Under the pieces are notes generated by a model that saw nothing but the letters and a program-made list of their open reading frames with translations, was not told the DNA's origin and made no database searches. Of a stretch of DNA of 52,389 nucleotides, positions 8,349-16,865 are shown piece by piece. The stretch comes from Streptomyces harenosi (GTDB lineage Bacteria > Actinomycetota > Actinomycetes > Streptomycetales > Streptomycetaceae), in contig NZ_WYCT01000009.1 in assembly GCF_011008945.1 (NCBI RefSeq), forward strand, positions 1 to 52,389, read 5' to 3'. Each line of letters begins with the position of its first letter. The first letter of the stretch is position 1. Both the position numbers and the translations under genes were made by a program.

Positions 8349-8956
8349 CGTCGAAGGCCATGAAGTCGCTGCTGGCGAGTCTGGGGCGCGCGGCCTCCCG
8401 GACCATCCAGCGCCCTGCCGAGCCCCAGGAGGTGATGGAGGGGTTCTGCCGTGCCATGAGCGCCCGTACCAAGCGGCCGATCCAGCTCGTCTTCCGCCCC
8501 TTCCCACCGGACATCCCGGTCTCCGGCATGCGTCTGGACTGCGGCGACCACTCCCTCATCGTGGTCGAGCAACACACCGTCCCCGAGGCGCAATTAGTCA
8601 TCCTCGGCCACGAGCTGTGGCACGAGGAGCAGCATGACTGCGGTCATCACGTGGCCGGAATGCCCGCTGCGGCACGAGCCCTGACCGCCGACCACGCTCC
8701 CGAAGCCGTCGAACGCGCGGTGCAGCAGATCCTCACCAGCCAGGAAATACCCCGCGACGCCCTCGTCACCGTCGCCGCCCGCGCTGCCGCATCCGACGAC
8801 CACGAAGTGGACGCGGAAACCTTCGGCCTCCTGTTCGGCCGCGAGGTCCGCACCTGGATGAAGGGCCGCTACGCGGAAGGCCCTCTCACCCAGACCACCG
8901 TCGAGGGACGCATCAACGTCTCCCTCATCAGCCGCGGCGGCCGCATCCTGTCATGA
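8345..8956 (+). CDS. ImmA/IrrE-like metallopeptidase ('toxin component' family), with TTA codon
   Basis: The 203-residue protein contains a clear zinc-protease signature HELWH within VILGHELWHEE, with further His at EEQHDCGHH and an acidic patch (DDHEVDAETFG) that could supply the third ligand. Databases often label this family as a toxin-antitoxin toxin, but its architecture (zincin next to an XRE regulator) suggests a regulatory protease. Its start overlaps the upstream stop by 4 bp and its stop overlaps the next start by 4 bp. Codon 84 (8594-8596) is TTA, the only in-frame TTA I found in a window gene. In Streptomyces this makes translation depend on the bldA tRNA, hence on development. 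Confidence 0.8.
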   Translation: MTSKAMKSLLASLGRAASRTIQRPAEPQEVMEGFCRAMSARTKRPIQLVFRPFPPDIPVSGMRLDCGDHSLIVVEQHTVPEAQLVILGHELWHEEQHDCGHHVAGMPAAARALTADHAPEAVERAVQQILTSQEIPRDALVTVAARAAASDDHEVDAETFGLLFGREVRTWMKGRYAEGPLTQTTVEGRINVSLISRGGRILS

Positions 8957-10140
8957 CCTTCTCCTTCCACGTCCCGTACGCGGTCCCCACCGTCCTGCTC
9001 GCGGCCGCGCTGCTGTTGAAACTGCCCACCTTCCTGCGCGCCTGGCGTGACCCCGAGGTGCTGGCCACGACCCTGCTGCTGTTCTGGGCCACCGCCGCCC
9101 TCGTGGTGATCATCCCGGTCAACATCGAACGCCTCAACCGACTCACCGGCGTCCCCAACATCGCCGCACCGTGGGCCTACTCGTTCCTCACCGCGTCCTG
9201 CGCCACCGGCCTGACCATGATCATGAGGTGGAGGGAGGAGCCCTCCCGACGGCGCCGCACCAGGATCCGGCGCATCTACTGGATCTACGCGGGCATCATC
9301 GCCGCGCTGTGGGTGACCTTCGTCCTGGCGGACGCACCCCACGAGCGCATCTACGACCTGGACACCTATTACGCCAACACGCCGTGGATGCGCGAGCACA
9401 TCCTGCTCTACCTGCTCGCACACGTGGCCTCCTGCCTCACGGCCGTCTACATGCTGTGGCGGTGGTTCCACGAAGTGGGGAACCCCTGGCTGAGGACCGG
9501 AGTCGTCCTGCTCCAGATCGGCTTCGCCAGCGGCCTGGTGTTCGACGCGGCGAAACTGACCGCGATCACAGCCCGCTGGTGCGGCGCCGACTGGGACTGG
9601 CTCAGCACCCGGGCCGCACCCCCCTTCGCCCTGACGGAGGCCGCCCTGGTGGCCGTCGGGTTCATCGTTCCGCAAGCCGGCCCCGCGCTGAAACGCCTGG
9701 CCCGCGACCAGACCGAATACCTCCGGCTCCGACCACTGCACCGCGCCGTGCGGTGCCTCGAACCAGCCGCCGCACCCGCCCGCCTGGGCCCCTGGACCCC
9801 CCTCGACCTCCGCCTGCTGCGGCGCCAGCAACACATCCACGACGCACTGCGGCTCCTCGCCGCCCACCTCGACACCGAGCTGTACCGCGCGGCATACACA
9901 CACGTGGCACGCCACCAGGGGGAGTCCACGGCGCGAGCCGTAGCCGGCGCGGTCACGGTCCGCGACGCCATCGCCGCCTACACCGCAGGCAGAGAACGCC
10001 GCAACCATCACCTGCCGCACATCAGCAACCACATCACCGACCATCTGAGCGCCATCTCCACCGCGCTCTACCGCCCTCGCACCCTGGACCGTATCCGCCG
10101 GCGGGTCACCACCACAGAAAGCCTGAACGCGCATGCCTGA
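8953..10140 (+). CDS. MAB_1171c-type putative membrane transporter (DUF6545-like)
   Basis: The 395-residue protein has seven or so predicted transmembrane helices in the first 250 residues (VPYAVPTVLLAAALLLKLP, TTLLLFWATAALVVIIPV, YWIYAGIIAALWVTFVLAD, then ILLYLLAHVASCLTAVYML). A cytoplasmic region of about 145 residues, rich in Arg and His, follows. This layout matches the actinobacterial MAB_1171c putative transporter family with its C-terminal DUF. Function is unknown. The gene is always-coupled in style: ATGA overlap with the peptidase upstream and an 8-bp overlap with the monooxygenase downstream. A signal-sensing membrane partner for the regulator/peptidase pair is plausible. Confidence 0.8.
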   Translation: MTFSFHVPYAVPTVLLAAALLLKLPTFLRAWRDPEVLATTLLLFWATAALVVIIPVNIERLNRLTGVPNIAAPWAYSFLTASCATGLTMIMRWREEPSRRRRTRIRRIYWIYAGIIAALWVTFVLADAPHERIYDLDTYYANTPWMREHILLYLLAHVASCLTAVYMLWRWFHEVGNPWLRTGVVLLQIGFASGLVFDAAKLTAITARWCGADWDWLSTRAAPPFALTEAALVAVGFIVPQAGPALKRLARDQTEYLRLRPLHRAVRCLEPAAAPARLGPWTPLDLRLLRRQQHIHDALRLLAAHLDTELYRAAYTHVARHQGESTARAVAGAVTVRDAIAAYTAGRERRNHHLPHISNHITDHLSAISTALYRPRTLDRIRRRVTTTESLNAHA

Positions 10141-11530
10141 CAGCAACAGCATCCGCCGGCCCACAGCGGTCGTCATCGGCGCGAGCGCGGCCGGACTGTT
10201 CACCGCGGCCGTGCTCGCCCGATTCGCCGACGTCACCGTCATCGAGCGCGACCGGCTCCCCGACGGCCCGGAACCGCGTCGCGGCGTCCCGCAGACACGC
10301 CACGCCCACGTCGTATGGAGCGGAGGCGTCAACGCCTTCGAGGAACTCCTGCCCGGCCTCACCGACGCGGCCGTCGCCCAGGGGGCCCGCCTCGTCCGCA
10401 TCATGGGGGACATGATCTCGCGTGCACCCAACGAGGTCTGGTTCCGCCGTTTCCTCTCCACCCACCACCGCAACCTCGTGTGCTCCCGCGACCTGCTCGA
10501 CTTCGTCCTGCGGGAACGCGTGCTCGGCGACGGACGCATCACCCTCCGGCAGGCGACCACCGCCCGGTGTCTGGAGGGCGACGCCACCCGTGTCACCGGC
10601 GTGCGCGCGCATCACGCCGGCAAGGACTTCACCCTCCCCGCGGACCTCCTCGTGGACGCCTCCGGGCGTGGCTCCCACGCAGCCCGGTGGCTCGCCGGCC
10701 TCGGCCTGCCCGACGTCGCCGAACGGGAAGTGAACGCCGGCGTCACCTACGCCACCCGCCTGTTCAAAGCCCCGCCCGGCGCCGGCGACGACTTCCCGCT
10801 CGTCAACGTACAGGCCAACCCGGCCAAGGCCCCGGGCCGGGGCGGCATCATCCTCCCCATCGAGAACCACCAATGGCTGGTCACCCTGGCCGGCACCCGC
10901 GGCGGCGAACCCACCGCCGCCCCCGACGCCTTCGTCCCCTTCGCACTGGGCTTCGGCGACCCCATCATCGGCCGGCTCCTGCGGAACGCCGAGCCCATCA
11001 GCGACGTCGTGACCACCCGGAGCACCGCCAACCGGCGTCGCTACTACGAGAAGATGAAGCGCTGGCCGGAAGGCTTCGTCGTGATGGGCGACGCCGTCGC
11101 CGCGTACAACCCCGTCTACGGCCACGGCCTGACCGTCGCCGCGCAAGGCGCCCTCGCCGTCCGTGACGTCCTGCGCTCCACAGGCCTCACCGCACCCGGC
11201 ACGGCGCGCCGACTGCAACGCGCCGCAGCACGACCGGTCGCCGCCGCCTGGAACCTGGCCGTGGGTCAGGACGCGTTCTACCCCGGCGCCTCCACGACCC
11301 CACCCACCTCCATGGAGCGGTTCCTGGCCCGCTTCGTCGACAGGGCGGTGGAGACCGGAGCCCGCAGCCCGCGCGCCATGGGCGCGCTGCTGGACGTGAT
11401 GAGCATGGAGAAGCCGGCCACCCGGCTGTTCTCCAGGGACATGCTGGTCCCCATGCTGTTCGGACCGCGAAAGCCCCACCTCCAGGGTCCTCCGCTGCGC
11501 GACGACGAGCGAGCCGTCATCCAGCCCTGA
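10133..11530 (+). CDS. FAD-dependent monooxygenase (UbiH/PHBH-like)
   Basis: The 465-residue protein opens with an FAD Rossmann motif variant (AVVIGASAAGLFTAAVLARF, ending VTVIERD). A middle DASGRGS and the second FAD motif VVMGDAVAAYNPVYGHGLT (GD motif) follow, all typical of group A flavoprotein hydroxylases and geranylgeranyl-reductase-like proteins. It probably hydroxylates or oxidises a small hydrophobic substrate with NAD(P)H and O2, but the substrate is unknown. It is the last gene of the coupled operon (8-bp overlap upstream). Combining a flavoenzyme with an XRE/zincin/membrane trio suggests a small-molecule signal is made or destroyed here. Confidence 0.85.
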   Translation: MPDSNSIRRPTAVVIGASAAGLFTAAVLARFADVTVIERDRLPDGPEPRRGVPQTRHAHVVWSGGVNAFEELLPGLTDAAVAQGARLVRIMGDMISRAPNEVWFRRFLSTHHRNLVCSRDLLDFVLRERVLGDGRITLRQATTARCLEGDATRVTGVRAHHAGKDFTLPADLLVDASGRGSHAARWLAGLGLPDVAEREVNAGVTYATRLFKAPPGAGDDFPLVNVQANPAKAPGRGGIILPIENHQWLVTLAGTRGGEPTAAPDAFVPFALGFGDPIIGRLLRNAEPISDVVTTRSTANRRRYYEKMKRWPEGFVVMGDAVAAYNPVYGHGLTVAAQGALAVRDVLRSTGLTAPGTARRLQRAAARPVAAAWNLAVGQDAFYPGASTTPPTSMERFLARFVDRAVETGARSPRAMGALLDVMSMEKPATRLFSRDMLVPMLFGPRKPHLQGPPLRDDERAVIQP

Positions 11531-11719
11531 GCCGGTGACACGGCCAGTTCTGCGAGGCGGGGCTCCTGAGGCCCCGGCAGCGCGCACCCCGTGACCTCGC
11601 TCCGGTGCCCTCCCGTCCGCCGTCCACCGCTCCCGGGGTACGGCGGCGCAGCCGCGCCGTGCCCGAAGGCGGGCGTCGCCCGTGGCCGAGGCACGGCGCG
11701 TGCCACGGCCGGACTCCGG

Positions 11720-12181
11720 TCAGCGGGGCCAGGGGCGGCCCGTGCGCCGCTCGATGTCGGTGTTGAACTGCTGGAGGTCCGCGACGAACCGCCGGAGCCG
11801 TTCCGCGGGCCAGTCGCCGAGGACGTCGCTGAGCCCGGCGATTATGGTGTCGCGGTCCGCGCGCAGACGCCTGCGCCCTTCGTCGGTGATCCGGAACTTG
11901 CGGGCGATACTGCCGCTGGGGTCCAGGGTGCGTTCGACGAGACCGTCGCGGAGCAGTGCCGCGGTCTGCCGGGTGAAGGTGGAGGGCGCCAGCCCGAAGG
12001 CGTCGACGAGGTCGGGGACCGACATCGGCCCCTGGGCTTCCAGGCGGCTGAGCAGGACGTAGGCGCTGCGGTCGAGCGCGTCGGTGCCGCTGTGCGCGCG
12101 CCGCGGGGAGGTCAGTTCCAGGTGCCGGGTGAGGATCAGCAGTTCCCGCTCGATCCGGCTGCCTGCCTGCCGTGCGTCCAC
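11720..12181 (-). CDS. MarR family regulator
   Basis: The 153-residue protein has the MarR winged helix: SAYVLLSRLEAQGPMSVPDL, then GLAPSTFTRQTAALLRDGLV and a wing region ending FRITDEGRRRL. Long terminal helices serve dimerisation. The GTG start has AGGAGG six bases upstream. It is divergent from the P450-ferredoxin pair across about 200 bp that contain a 13-bp palindrome. It probably represses itself and the P450, releasing on binding a phenolic or other lipophilic ligand, as in many MarR systems. Confidence 0.9.
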   Translation of the reverse strand: MDARQAGSRIERELLILTRHLELTSPRRAHSGTDALDRSAYVLLSRLEAQGPMSVPDLVDAFGLAPSTFTRQTAALLRDGLVERTLDPSGSIARKFRITDEGRRRLRADRDTIIAGLSDVLGDWPAERLRRFVADLQQFNTDIERRTGRPWPR

Positions 12182-12291
12182 GCCGTCCTCCTAGGAGTGT
12201 CAAAGCTGCGCCGCCCACCTTATGCGCGCGCCCCCGACCGTCGATTTCCGGCCGTTTGCCTGCTGTTCGGTCGGTCTGTGACGTACCGCAC

Positions 12292-12322
12292 GTGCATGAT
12301 GCACTTTCGATGTACGGTGCAT
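12292..12322. promoter_or_regulatory. MarR-type operator
   Basis: GTGCATGATGCAC (12292-12304) is a perfect 6+1+6 palindrome. A third half-site GTGCAT recurs at 12317-12322, so the 12299-12322 segment is also an inverted repeat (ATGCAC ... GTGCAT). The sites lie in the shared MarR/P450 control region, 60-90 bp before the P450 start. Confidence 0.6.
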
Positions 12323-12383
12323 TACACCGGTCCTTCCCGTCACAGTGCGCACCCCCCCGCCTCAACCCACGAGGAGACGCCCG

Positions 12384-13646
12384 ATGACCGACCAGGCCGA
12401 ACGCCCCTACGCCCCGCCGTCCCTCCACCTGCCCCTGTCCGGCGACACCGCGCTCGATCCGCCCGCCGAGTGGGAGGAGCTGCGGGCACGGTGTCCCGTC
12501 GCCCACGCCACGCTGCCCAGCGGTGACACGGCGGTGTACCTGACCCGCTACGACGATGTCCGCGCCCTGCTGTCCGACCCCCGGTTCGTCCGCCCCACCG
12601 GGCGGGACAACGCCGCCCGGCTGGCACCCGAGGGCATCGGCGGAGCCGCCGTCACCGGCAGCGCCATGGTCTCGATCCCCGACCGGGGCGCACCGCACCA
12701 GCGCTGGCGGCGCCGGGTCGGCCGGTACTTCACCGCCAAGCGGATGACCGCCCTGCGCCCTGGCATGACCCGCCTCGCCGAGGACCTCGTCGACGCCATG
12801 CTCGCCGGCGGTGCCCCCGCGGATCTGCGGGCGAGTCTCGGATTCCCGTTCCCCGTCTACGTCATCTGCGACCTCCTCGGCGTCCCGGCGGAGGACCGGG
12901 ACCGCTTCTCGCACTGGTCCGACAGCTTCCTGAGCATCACCCGCTACACCGCCGACGAGATCCGCACCGCCGAGCAGGAATTCGTCGCCTACATGTCCGA
13001 TCACATCGCCGCCAAGCGCGCCGAACCGGCCGACGACCTCCTCAGCACCCTCATCGCGGAGAGCGGAACCGCGGAGGGCGGGGAGAGCGAGGACGGCGAC
13101 GGCGGCGGCCTGAGCCACGACGAACTCGTGGCCACCGGCATGGGCCTGCTCGTCGCCGGCCACGAGACCACCGCCAACATGATCGGCAAGATGGTCGCCA
13201 TGCTGCTCAGCGACCGCAGCCGCTGGGAGCGGCTGCTGGCCGACCCCTCGCTGGTGCGCCCCGCCGTCGAGGAGTCCCTGCGCTTCGACACCAACCTCGG
13301 TTTCGGCCTGCGGCGTTACCTCGGCGAGGACGCCGAGATCGGCGGGCACGTCGTCCCCGCGGGCAGCACGGTCGTGTGCAGCATGCCGGCCGCCAACCGC
13401 GACGAGCGGGCGTTCGACGCCCCCGACACCATGGACCTCGCCCGCACCCCCAACCCCCACCTGACCTTCGGCGCGGGACCGCACTCCTGCCTGGGTCAGG
13501 CCCTGGCCCGCACCGAACTCCAGGTCGTCCTGGAGACCCTGCTCACCCGCGTGCCGACCCTGCGCCTGGCCGTCCCCGCCGCCGAACTGCGCAGGACGGA
13601 GGGCCTCATCGTCGGCGGCCTGCGCGAAGTTCCCGTTCGCTGGTGA
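12384..13646 (+). CDS. Cytochrome P450
   Basis: The 420-residue soluble bacterial P450 starts at ATG 12384, with GAGGAG upstream. Diagnostic motifs are in order: I-helix AGHETTAN (oxygen activation), K-helix EESLR (ExxR), and heme loop FGAGPHSCLGQALAR with the axial Cys. A short acidic/glycine insert (AEGGESEDGDGGG) precedes the I helix. It should catalyse regioselective hydroxylation using electrons from the ferredoxin 27 bp downstream. The family resembles CYP105/CYP107-type class I enzymes by layout; the substrate cannot be told. It is likely under control of the divergent MarR protein. Confidence 0.92.
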   Translation: MTDQAERPYAPPSLHLPLSGDTALDPPAEWEELRARCPVAHATLPSGDTAVYLTRYDDVRALLSDPRFVRPTGRDNAARLAPEGIGGAAVTGSAMVSIPDRGAPHQRWRRRVGRYFTAKRMTALRPGMTRLAEDLVDAMLAGGAPADLRASLGFPFPVYVICDLLGVPAEDRDRFSHWSDSFLSITRYTADEIRTAEQEFVAYMSDHIAAKRAEPADDLLSTLIAESGTAEGGESEDGDGGGLSHDELVATGMGLLVAGHETTANMIGKMVAMLLSDRSRWERLLADPSLVRPAVEESLRFDTNLGFGLRRYLGEDAEIGGHVVPAGSTVVCSMPAANRDERAFDAPDTMDLARTPNPHLTFGAGPHSCLGQALARTELQVVLETLLTRVPTLRLAVPAAELRRTEGLIVGGLREVPVRW

Positions 13647-13673
13647 CCCGGTGACCCGTAAAGGAGACGGACC

Positions 13674-13874
13674 GTGAAACTCACCGTCGACCAGGACAAG
13701 TGCTGCGGTGCCGGTGCCTGCGTCCTGTCCGCGCCGGAGGTCTTCGACCAGCGGGACGAGGACGGCATCGTCACCCTCCTGACGTCCGAACCCGCCCCCG
13801 AGCAACACGCCGCCGTGCACGAGGCGGCGGCCGTCTGCCCCGCGGCGGCGATCCACGTGACCGAGACCGACTGA
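13674..13874 (+). CDS. [3Fe-4S]-type ferredoxin, P450 partner
   Basis: The 66-residue acidic protein starts at GTG 13674 (AAGGAG upstream). The cluster ligands are in KCCGAGAC and VCPAAAI: a first Cys, Gly/Ala where four-iron proteins have the second Cys, then Cys six residues on, and the distal C-P. This is the pattern of Streptomyces P450-linked [3Fe-4S] ferredoxins. It passes electrons from a ferredoxin reductase (not in the window) to the P450 just upstream, with which it is surely co-transcribed. Confidence 0.9.
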   Translation: MKLTVDQDKCCGAGACVLSAPEVFDQRDEDGIVTLLTSEPAPEQHAAVHEAAAVCPAAAIHVTETD

Positions 13875-14567
13875 TCGCGCCAGACCATGCGCACCGCCCG
13901 GGTCGGCGGCCCCGCCCACTGCCGGCCGGCCCCACCGGCCGACGGTGAGGTCCGGGTCGGCGGGCCGGGGCGGCGGGTGCGCCGGTACGGCGGACCAGGG
14001 CGGGCCGTCGTCGAGGGGGACGACTTCCTGCGGCGACGCGCGGCTCCTCGCACCGCCGGCCTGACCGGCCCGGGCGACCGGCCCCACCCTGCGGTGCCTC
14101 GTGGCGTCAGCCGCCCGGTTCGCCGGCCGGCAGGTGGCGCCGCCGCTCGGAGTCGGTGAGTCCGCGGGGCAGCCGGGCCTTCGCCGCCGTGAGGAGCGCT
14201 GCGGTGGCGGTGTCGTGGACGCGGTCGCTGCGCCTGTCGTTACGTCCGTTGGGGCGTTGGGCGTCCGCCGGAACATGCGGGCGAACCGAAGGAGCCCGTG
14301 CCCCCGGCAGGCGCGCGCCGAACTGCCCCGCCCCGCACGTCCGGCTCCGTCAACCGGGCCGCAGGAGCGACGGGCCGGGCACGGCCGAGGACCTCGGCGC
14401 TCCGTCCGCGCCCCGTGACGAGCCGCGGTCGGCCCTCTCGCTCTGCTCGCCGGGCGATGTCCGGCACCGGCCCTGGTGCGGCACGCGGCGCCGACCGCAC
14501 CGCGGAGCCGACCGGCGGTGGCCGAACCCGGTCGGTGACCGGAAGGCTCAGCGAAGGGACGCGCTCG
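13875..14567. other. Long intergenic stretch without supported gene
   Basis: About 690 bp lie between the ferredoxin and the ArsR gene. Several overlapping open frames exist on both strands, but all are Arg/Pro/Gly-rich translations of GC-rich DNA without homology or good ribosome sites. I see no gene, RNA or repeat that I can support. Confidence 0.5.
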
Positions 14568-15098
14568 TCACCGTTCCCGGTCACCGCCGGTGTGCGGCGC
14601 CTCTTGCAGGGGGAAGGCCATCAGGCTCACGCCCACCGGCACCGTTCCGGGCGCGCGGGGCGGGCGCGCGGCGTCGTGGAGTTCGGCCGCGACGTCGGCG
14701 AGCCGCTGCCTGGCCGCTTCCCACGCCTCCGGCGCCACCCACAATTCCGCGTCGACCGTCACACCCCTGCCGTCTGGGCTCCGGCGTGCGGCACGCTCCT
14801 GAAGAGTGTGTGCCAGGGCCGCCGCCAGCATCCGGGTCCCGTCGCGGCGGTCGGACAGCGGGGAGCCGTGGACGGTCCGGTAGCGGCGCTCCCGGCCCCC
14901 GCGGCGGGTGCGCTCCTCGGCCAGTTCCACCAGGCCGACGGCGTCCAGGCGCCGCAGGTGCCGACTGGCCAGCGCATGCGAGATGTCCAGCTCGCGAGCG
15001 AGTTCGGCCGCGGACATCGGCCCGGGCCACATGAGCGTGAGCATCCGCAGCCGCAGGGGATGGGCGAGCGCCCTCAGGACGGGGTCGACGTCGGTCAC
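14568..15098 (-). CDS. ArsR-like winged-helix regulator
   Basis: The protein (176 residues from GTG 15098) has an ArsR-type HTH at its start: LRALAHPLRLRMLTLMWPGP, then SAAELARELDISHALASRHL, a wing with RERRYRTV, and a helical C-terminal extension. The frame is open up to 15242, but the region before 15098 overlaps a strong inverted repeat and is unlikely to be coding. The ribosome site for 15098 is poor, so it may be read leaderless. It is divergent from an MFS exporter and probably represses it. No Cys metal-site motif is visible, so an organic inducer is more likely than a metal. Confidence 0.8.
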   Translation of the reverse strand: MTDVDPVLRALAHPLRLRMLTLMWPGPMSAAELARELDISHALASRHLRRLDAVGLVELAEERTRRGGRERRYRTVHGSPLSDRRDGTRMLAAALAHTLQERAARRSPDGRGVTVDAELWVAPEAWEAARQRLADVAAELHDAARPPRAPGTVPVGVSLMAFPLQEAPHTGGDRER

Positions 15099-15131
15099 GT
15101 CAGCAAGTAAAGCGCATGCCGTCACCACCGG

Positions 15132-15163
15132 CCCTACCCCCAACCAAAGTGTTGGGGGTAGGG
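15132..15163. promoter_or_regulatory. 13-bp inverted repeat, putative ArsR operator
   Basis: CCCTACCCCCAAC (15132-15144) and its exact complement (15151-15163) flank a 6-bp spacer CAAAGT. The element sits 34 bp before the ArsR start and 42 bp before the MFS start, where it could control both divergent promoters. Confidence 0.65.
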
Positions 15164-15204
15164 TGCCGGCATCCATGAAGCGACCGGACCGAGGAGGGGC
15201 GGGC

Positions 15205-16461
15205 ATGACCGTGGGCGTGTTCACGGTGCTGCGGGACCGCAACGCGCGCGTCTATCTGACCGGATTGATCGTCTCCGGCTTCGGGGACTCGGCCATGCTG
15301 CTCGCCTCCGGGGTCTGGGTGAAAGAGCTCACCGGCTCGGACGGCCTGGCCGCCCTGGTGGGCCTGTGCGCCTGGGCACCGGCCCTTGCCGGACCGTTCC
15401 TCGGCAACGTGGCCGACCGGATGCGCCGCCGCACGCTCCTGATCACCACGAGCCTGGTGCTGGCCGCTGTCATGACGGCACCTGTCACCGTGCGCTCCGC
15501 GGAGGATGTCTGGCTGCTCTTCGCCGCGCTGACCATGGTGGGCACGGGAACCGTGCTCATGGACGCCGCCGAGACCGCGCTGATCGCCTCCGCGGTGCCG
15601 GACGACCTGCGCGGGGACTTCAACGGCCTGGCCCGGACCGCGATCGAGAGCACCAGCCTGCTCGGTCCCCTGATCGGCGCCGGCCTGTTCACCGTGGTGG
15701 GCGGTCCGGCCGTCGCCCTGCTGAACGCGGTGTCCTTCCTGCTGGGCGCGGCGGCCTTCAGCCTGATCCGCGTGCGTGAAGCCGCCCCCGCACGCCGGCC
15801 GCGGCGGAACTGGACCGCCGAGACCGCGGAAGGCGTCCGCTACCTGTGGCGGCACACGACGCTGCGACCCCTGGTCGTGGCAGGCGGTTGTGCCATGGTG
15901 GCATCCAGCCTCAGCAGCACGGCGACCTACGCGCTCCTCGACAACGGGCTGCGGCAGCCCGCGGCGTTCGCCGGCGTTCTCAGCTCGGTCCAAGGGCTCG
16001 GGTCGGTCGTCGGTGGTCTGGCGGCCGGGGCGCTCCTGCGCCGCCTTCCGGCCCACCTCCTGGCAGCGCTCGGGCTCACGCTCTTCGCTCTCGGCGCACT
16101 GGCCCGGATCACCGGCTTCCTCCCCGTGGTGGTGGCCGGCAGCCTGCTGATCGGCCTCGGCCTGCCCTGGCCGCTGATCAGCGCCCTGACCACCGTCCAG
16201 AAGAAGACCCCGGGCGAACTGCTCGGCCGGGTGGCGGCCACCGCCAACACGCTGGTGTTCGCACCGACCGGGCTCGCCCTCCTCGCGGGCACGGCCCTGG
16301 TGGCCACCCTGGACTACAGGGTCCAGCTCCTCGCGGCCGGTGTGCTCGGCCTGACGACGGCCGCGCTGCTCGCGGTCGCCGGCCGTTCCCGCGCCGTACC
16401 GTCCGCCGGGGCGGACGCGGGCCGGCGGCCGCGCGAAGCCGACGCCGCGAAGAAGGGATGA
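15205..16461 (+). CDS. MFS exporter
   Basis: The 418-residue integral membrane protein starts at ATG 15205 with GAGGAGGG upstream. It has about twelve hydrophobic segments and the MFS loop motif ADRMRRRTLL after TM2, plus a central basic loop (REAAPARRPRRNWTAETAE). It belongs to the enterobactin-exporter/MFS_3-like group common in antibiotic efflux. It is divergent from the ArsR gene with a palindrome between, so it is probably an inducible efflux pump. The substrate is unknown. Confidence 0.88.
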   Translation: MTVGVFTVLRDRNARVYLTGLIVSGFGDSAMLLASGVWVKELTGSDGLAALVGLCAWAPALAGPFLGNVADRMRRRTLLITTSLVLAAVMTAPVTVRSAEDVWLLFAALTMVGTGTVLMDAAETALIASAVPDDLRGDFNGLARTAIESTSLLGPLIGAGLFTVVGGPAVALLNAVSFLLGAAAFSLIRVREAAPARRPRRNWTAETAEGVRYLWRHTTLRPLVVAGGCAMVASSLSSTATYALLDNGLRQPAAFAGVLSSVQGLGSVVGGLAAGALLRRLPAHLLAALGLTLFALGALARITGFLPVVVAGSLLIGLGLPWPLISALTTVQKKTPGELLGRVAATANTLVFAPTGLALLAGTALVATLDYRVQLLAAGVLGLTTAALLAVAGRSRAVPSAGADAGRRPREADAAKKG

Positions 16462-16532
16462 AGAGCGTGCCTACGATCGGTCGGTCCGTCGGTGGTTCGC
16501 GGGGATCGTGAGGTGGGGGGCCGGTGCCGTAG

Positions 16533-16865
16533 GTGGTGCGCATGCCGCTCGAGGGCGGTGGGGGTGCGCTCGTCGAGACCGTGGACGACGGCCGGGGCGA
16601 GGGCCGGGCGCGGGCGGGGCGCGCCGGTGACGCGGTGCGCAGCGTGACCACGGCCCTCCAGGAGACCCTGGCGCCGATGCGGCCGGCGAGGCGCGCCGTC
16701 CGCGACCACCTGCGCGACGGGGCCGAGGCGTCCGAGAAAGTGACCGTGGGGTTCGGCACCGAGCTCGCCGCCGCGGCCGGGGTCGTGGCGGCCGGCACGG
16801 CGACGGAGGCCGGCTCCACCGTCACCGTGGGACGGAACCGGCCTCCGTCGCGTCATGACGCGTGA
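16533..16865 (+). CDS. Trypsin-co-occurring domain 1 (trypco1, CU044_2847-like) protein
   Basis: The 110-residue protein has the trypco1 pattern: VRMPLEGGGGALVETVDD at the N-terminus, a helical middle (VRSVTTALQETLAPMRPARR), then EKVTVGFGTELAAAAGVVAAG and a final beta strand STVTVG. This small domain is found beside trypsin-like proteases in NTP-dependent conflict systems of multicellular bacteria. It is proposed to act as an adaptor; the biochemical role is not established. Its stop overlaps the start of a truncated trypsin-like ORF by 11 bp, the usual gene order. Confidence 0.8.
   Translation: MVRMPLEGGGGALVETVDDGRGEGRARAGRAGDAVRSVTTALQETLAPMRPARRAVRDHLRDGAEASEKVTVGFGTELAAAAGVVAAGTATEAGSTVTVGRNRPPSRHDA

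Noticed and set aside
8345..8956. Toxin of a toxin-antitoxin pair
   Set aside because: The HELWH zincin motif and the XRE partner fit a regulatory protease better. No known toxin motif is present.
11517..14276. 919-codon open frame on the minus strand
   Set aside because: It runs antisense across MarR, P450 and ferredoxin, which have clear domain motifs and ribosome sites. It is an artefact of GC-rich codon bias.
13875..14567. Several 90-115-codon ORFs on both strands
   Set aside because: All are Arg/Pro/Gly-rich, overlap one another, lack ribosome sites and have no recognisable domains.
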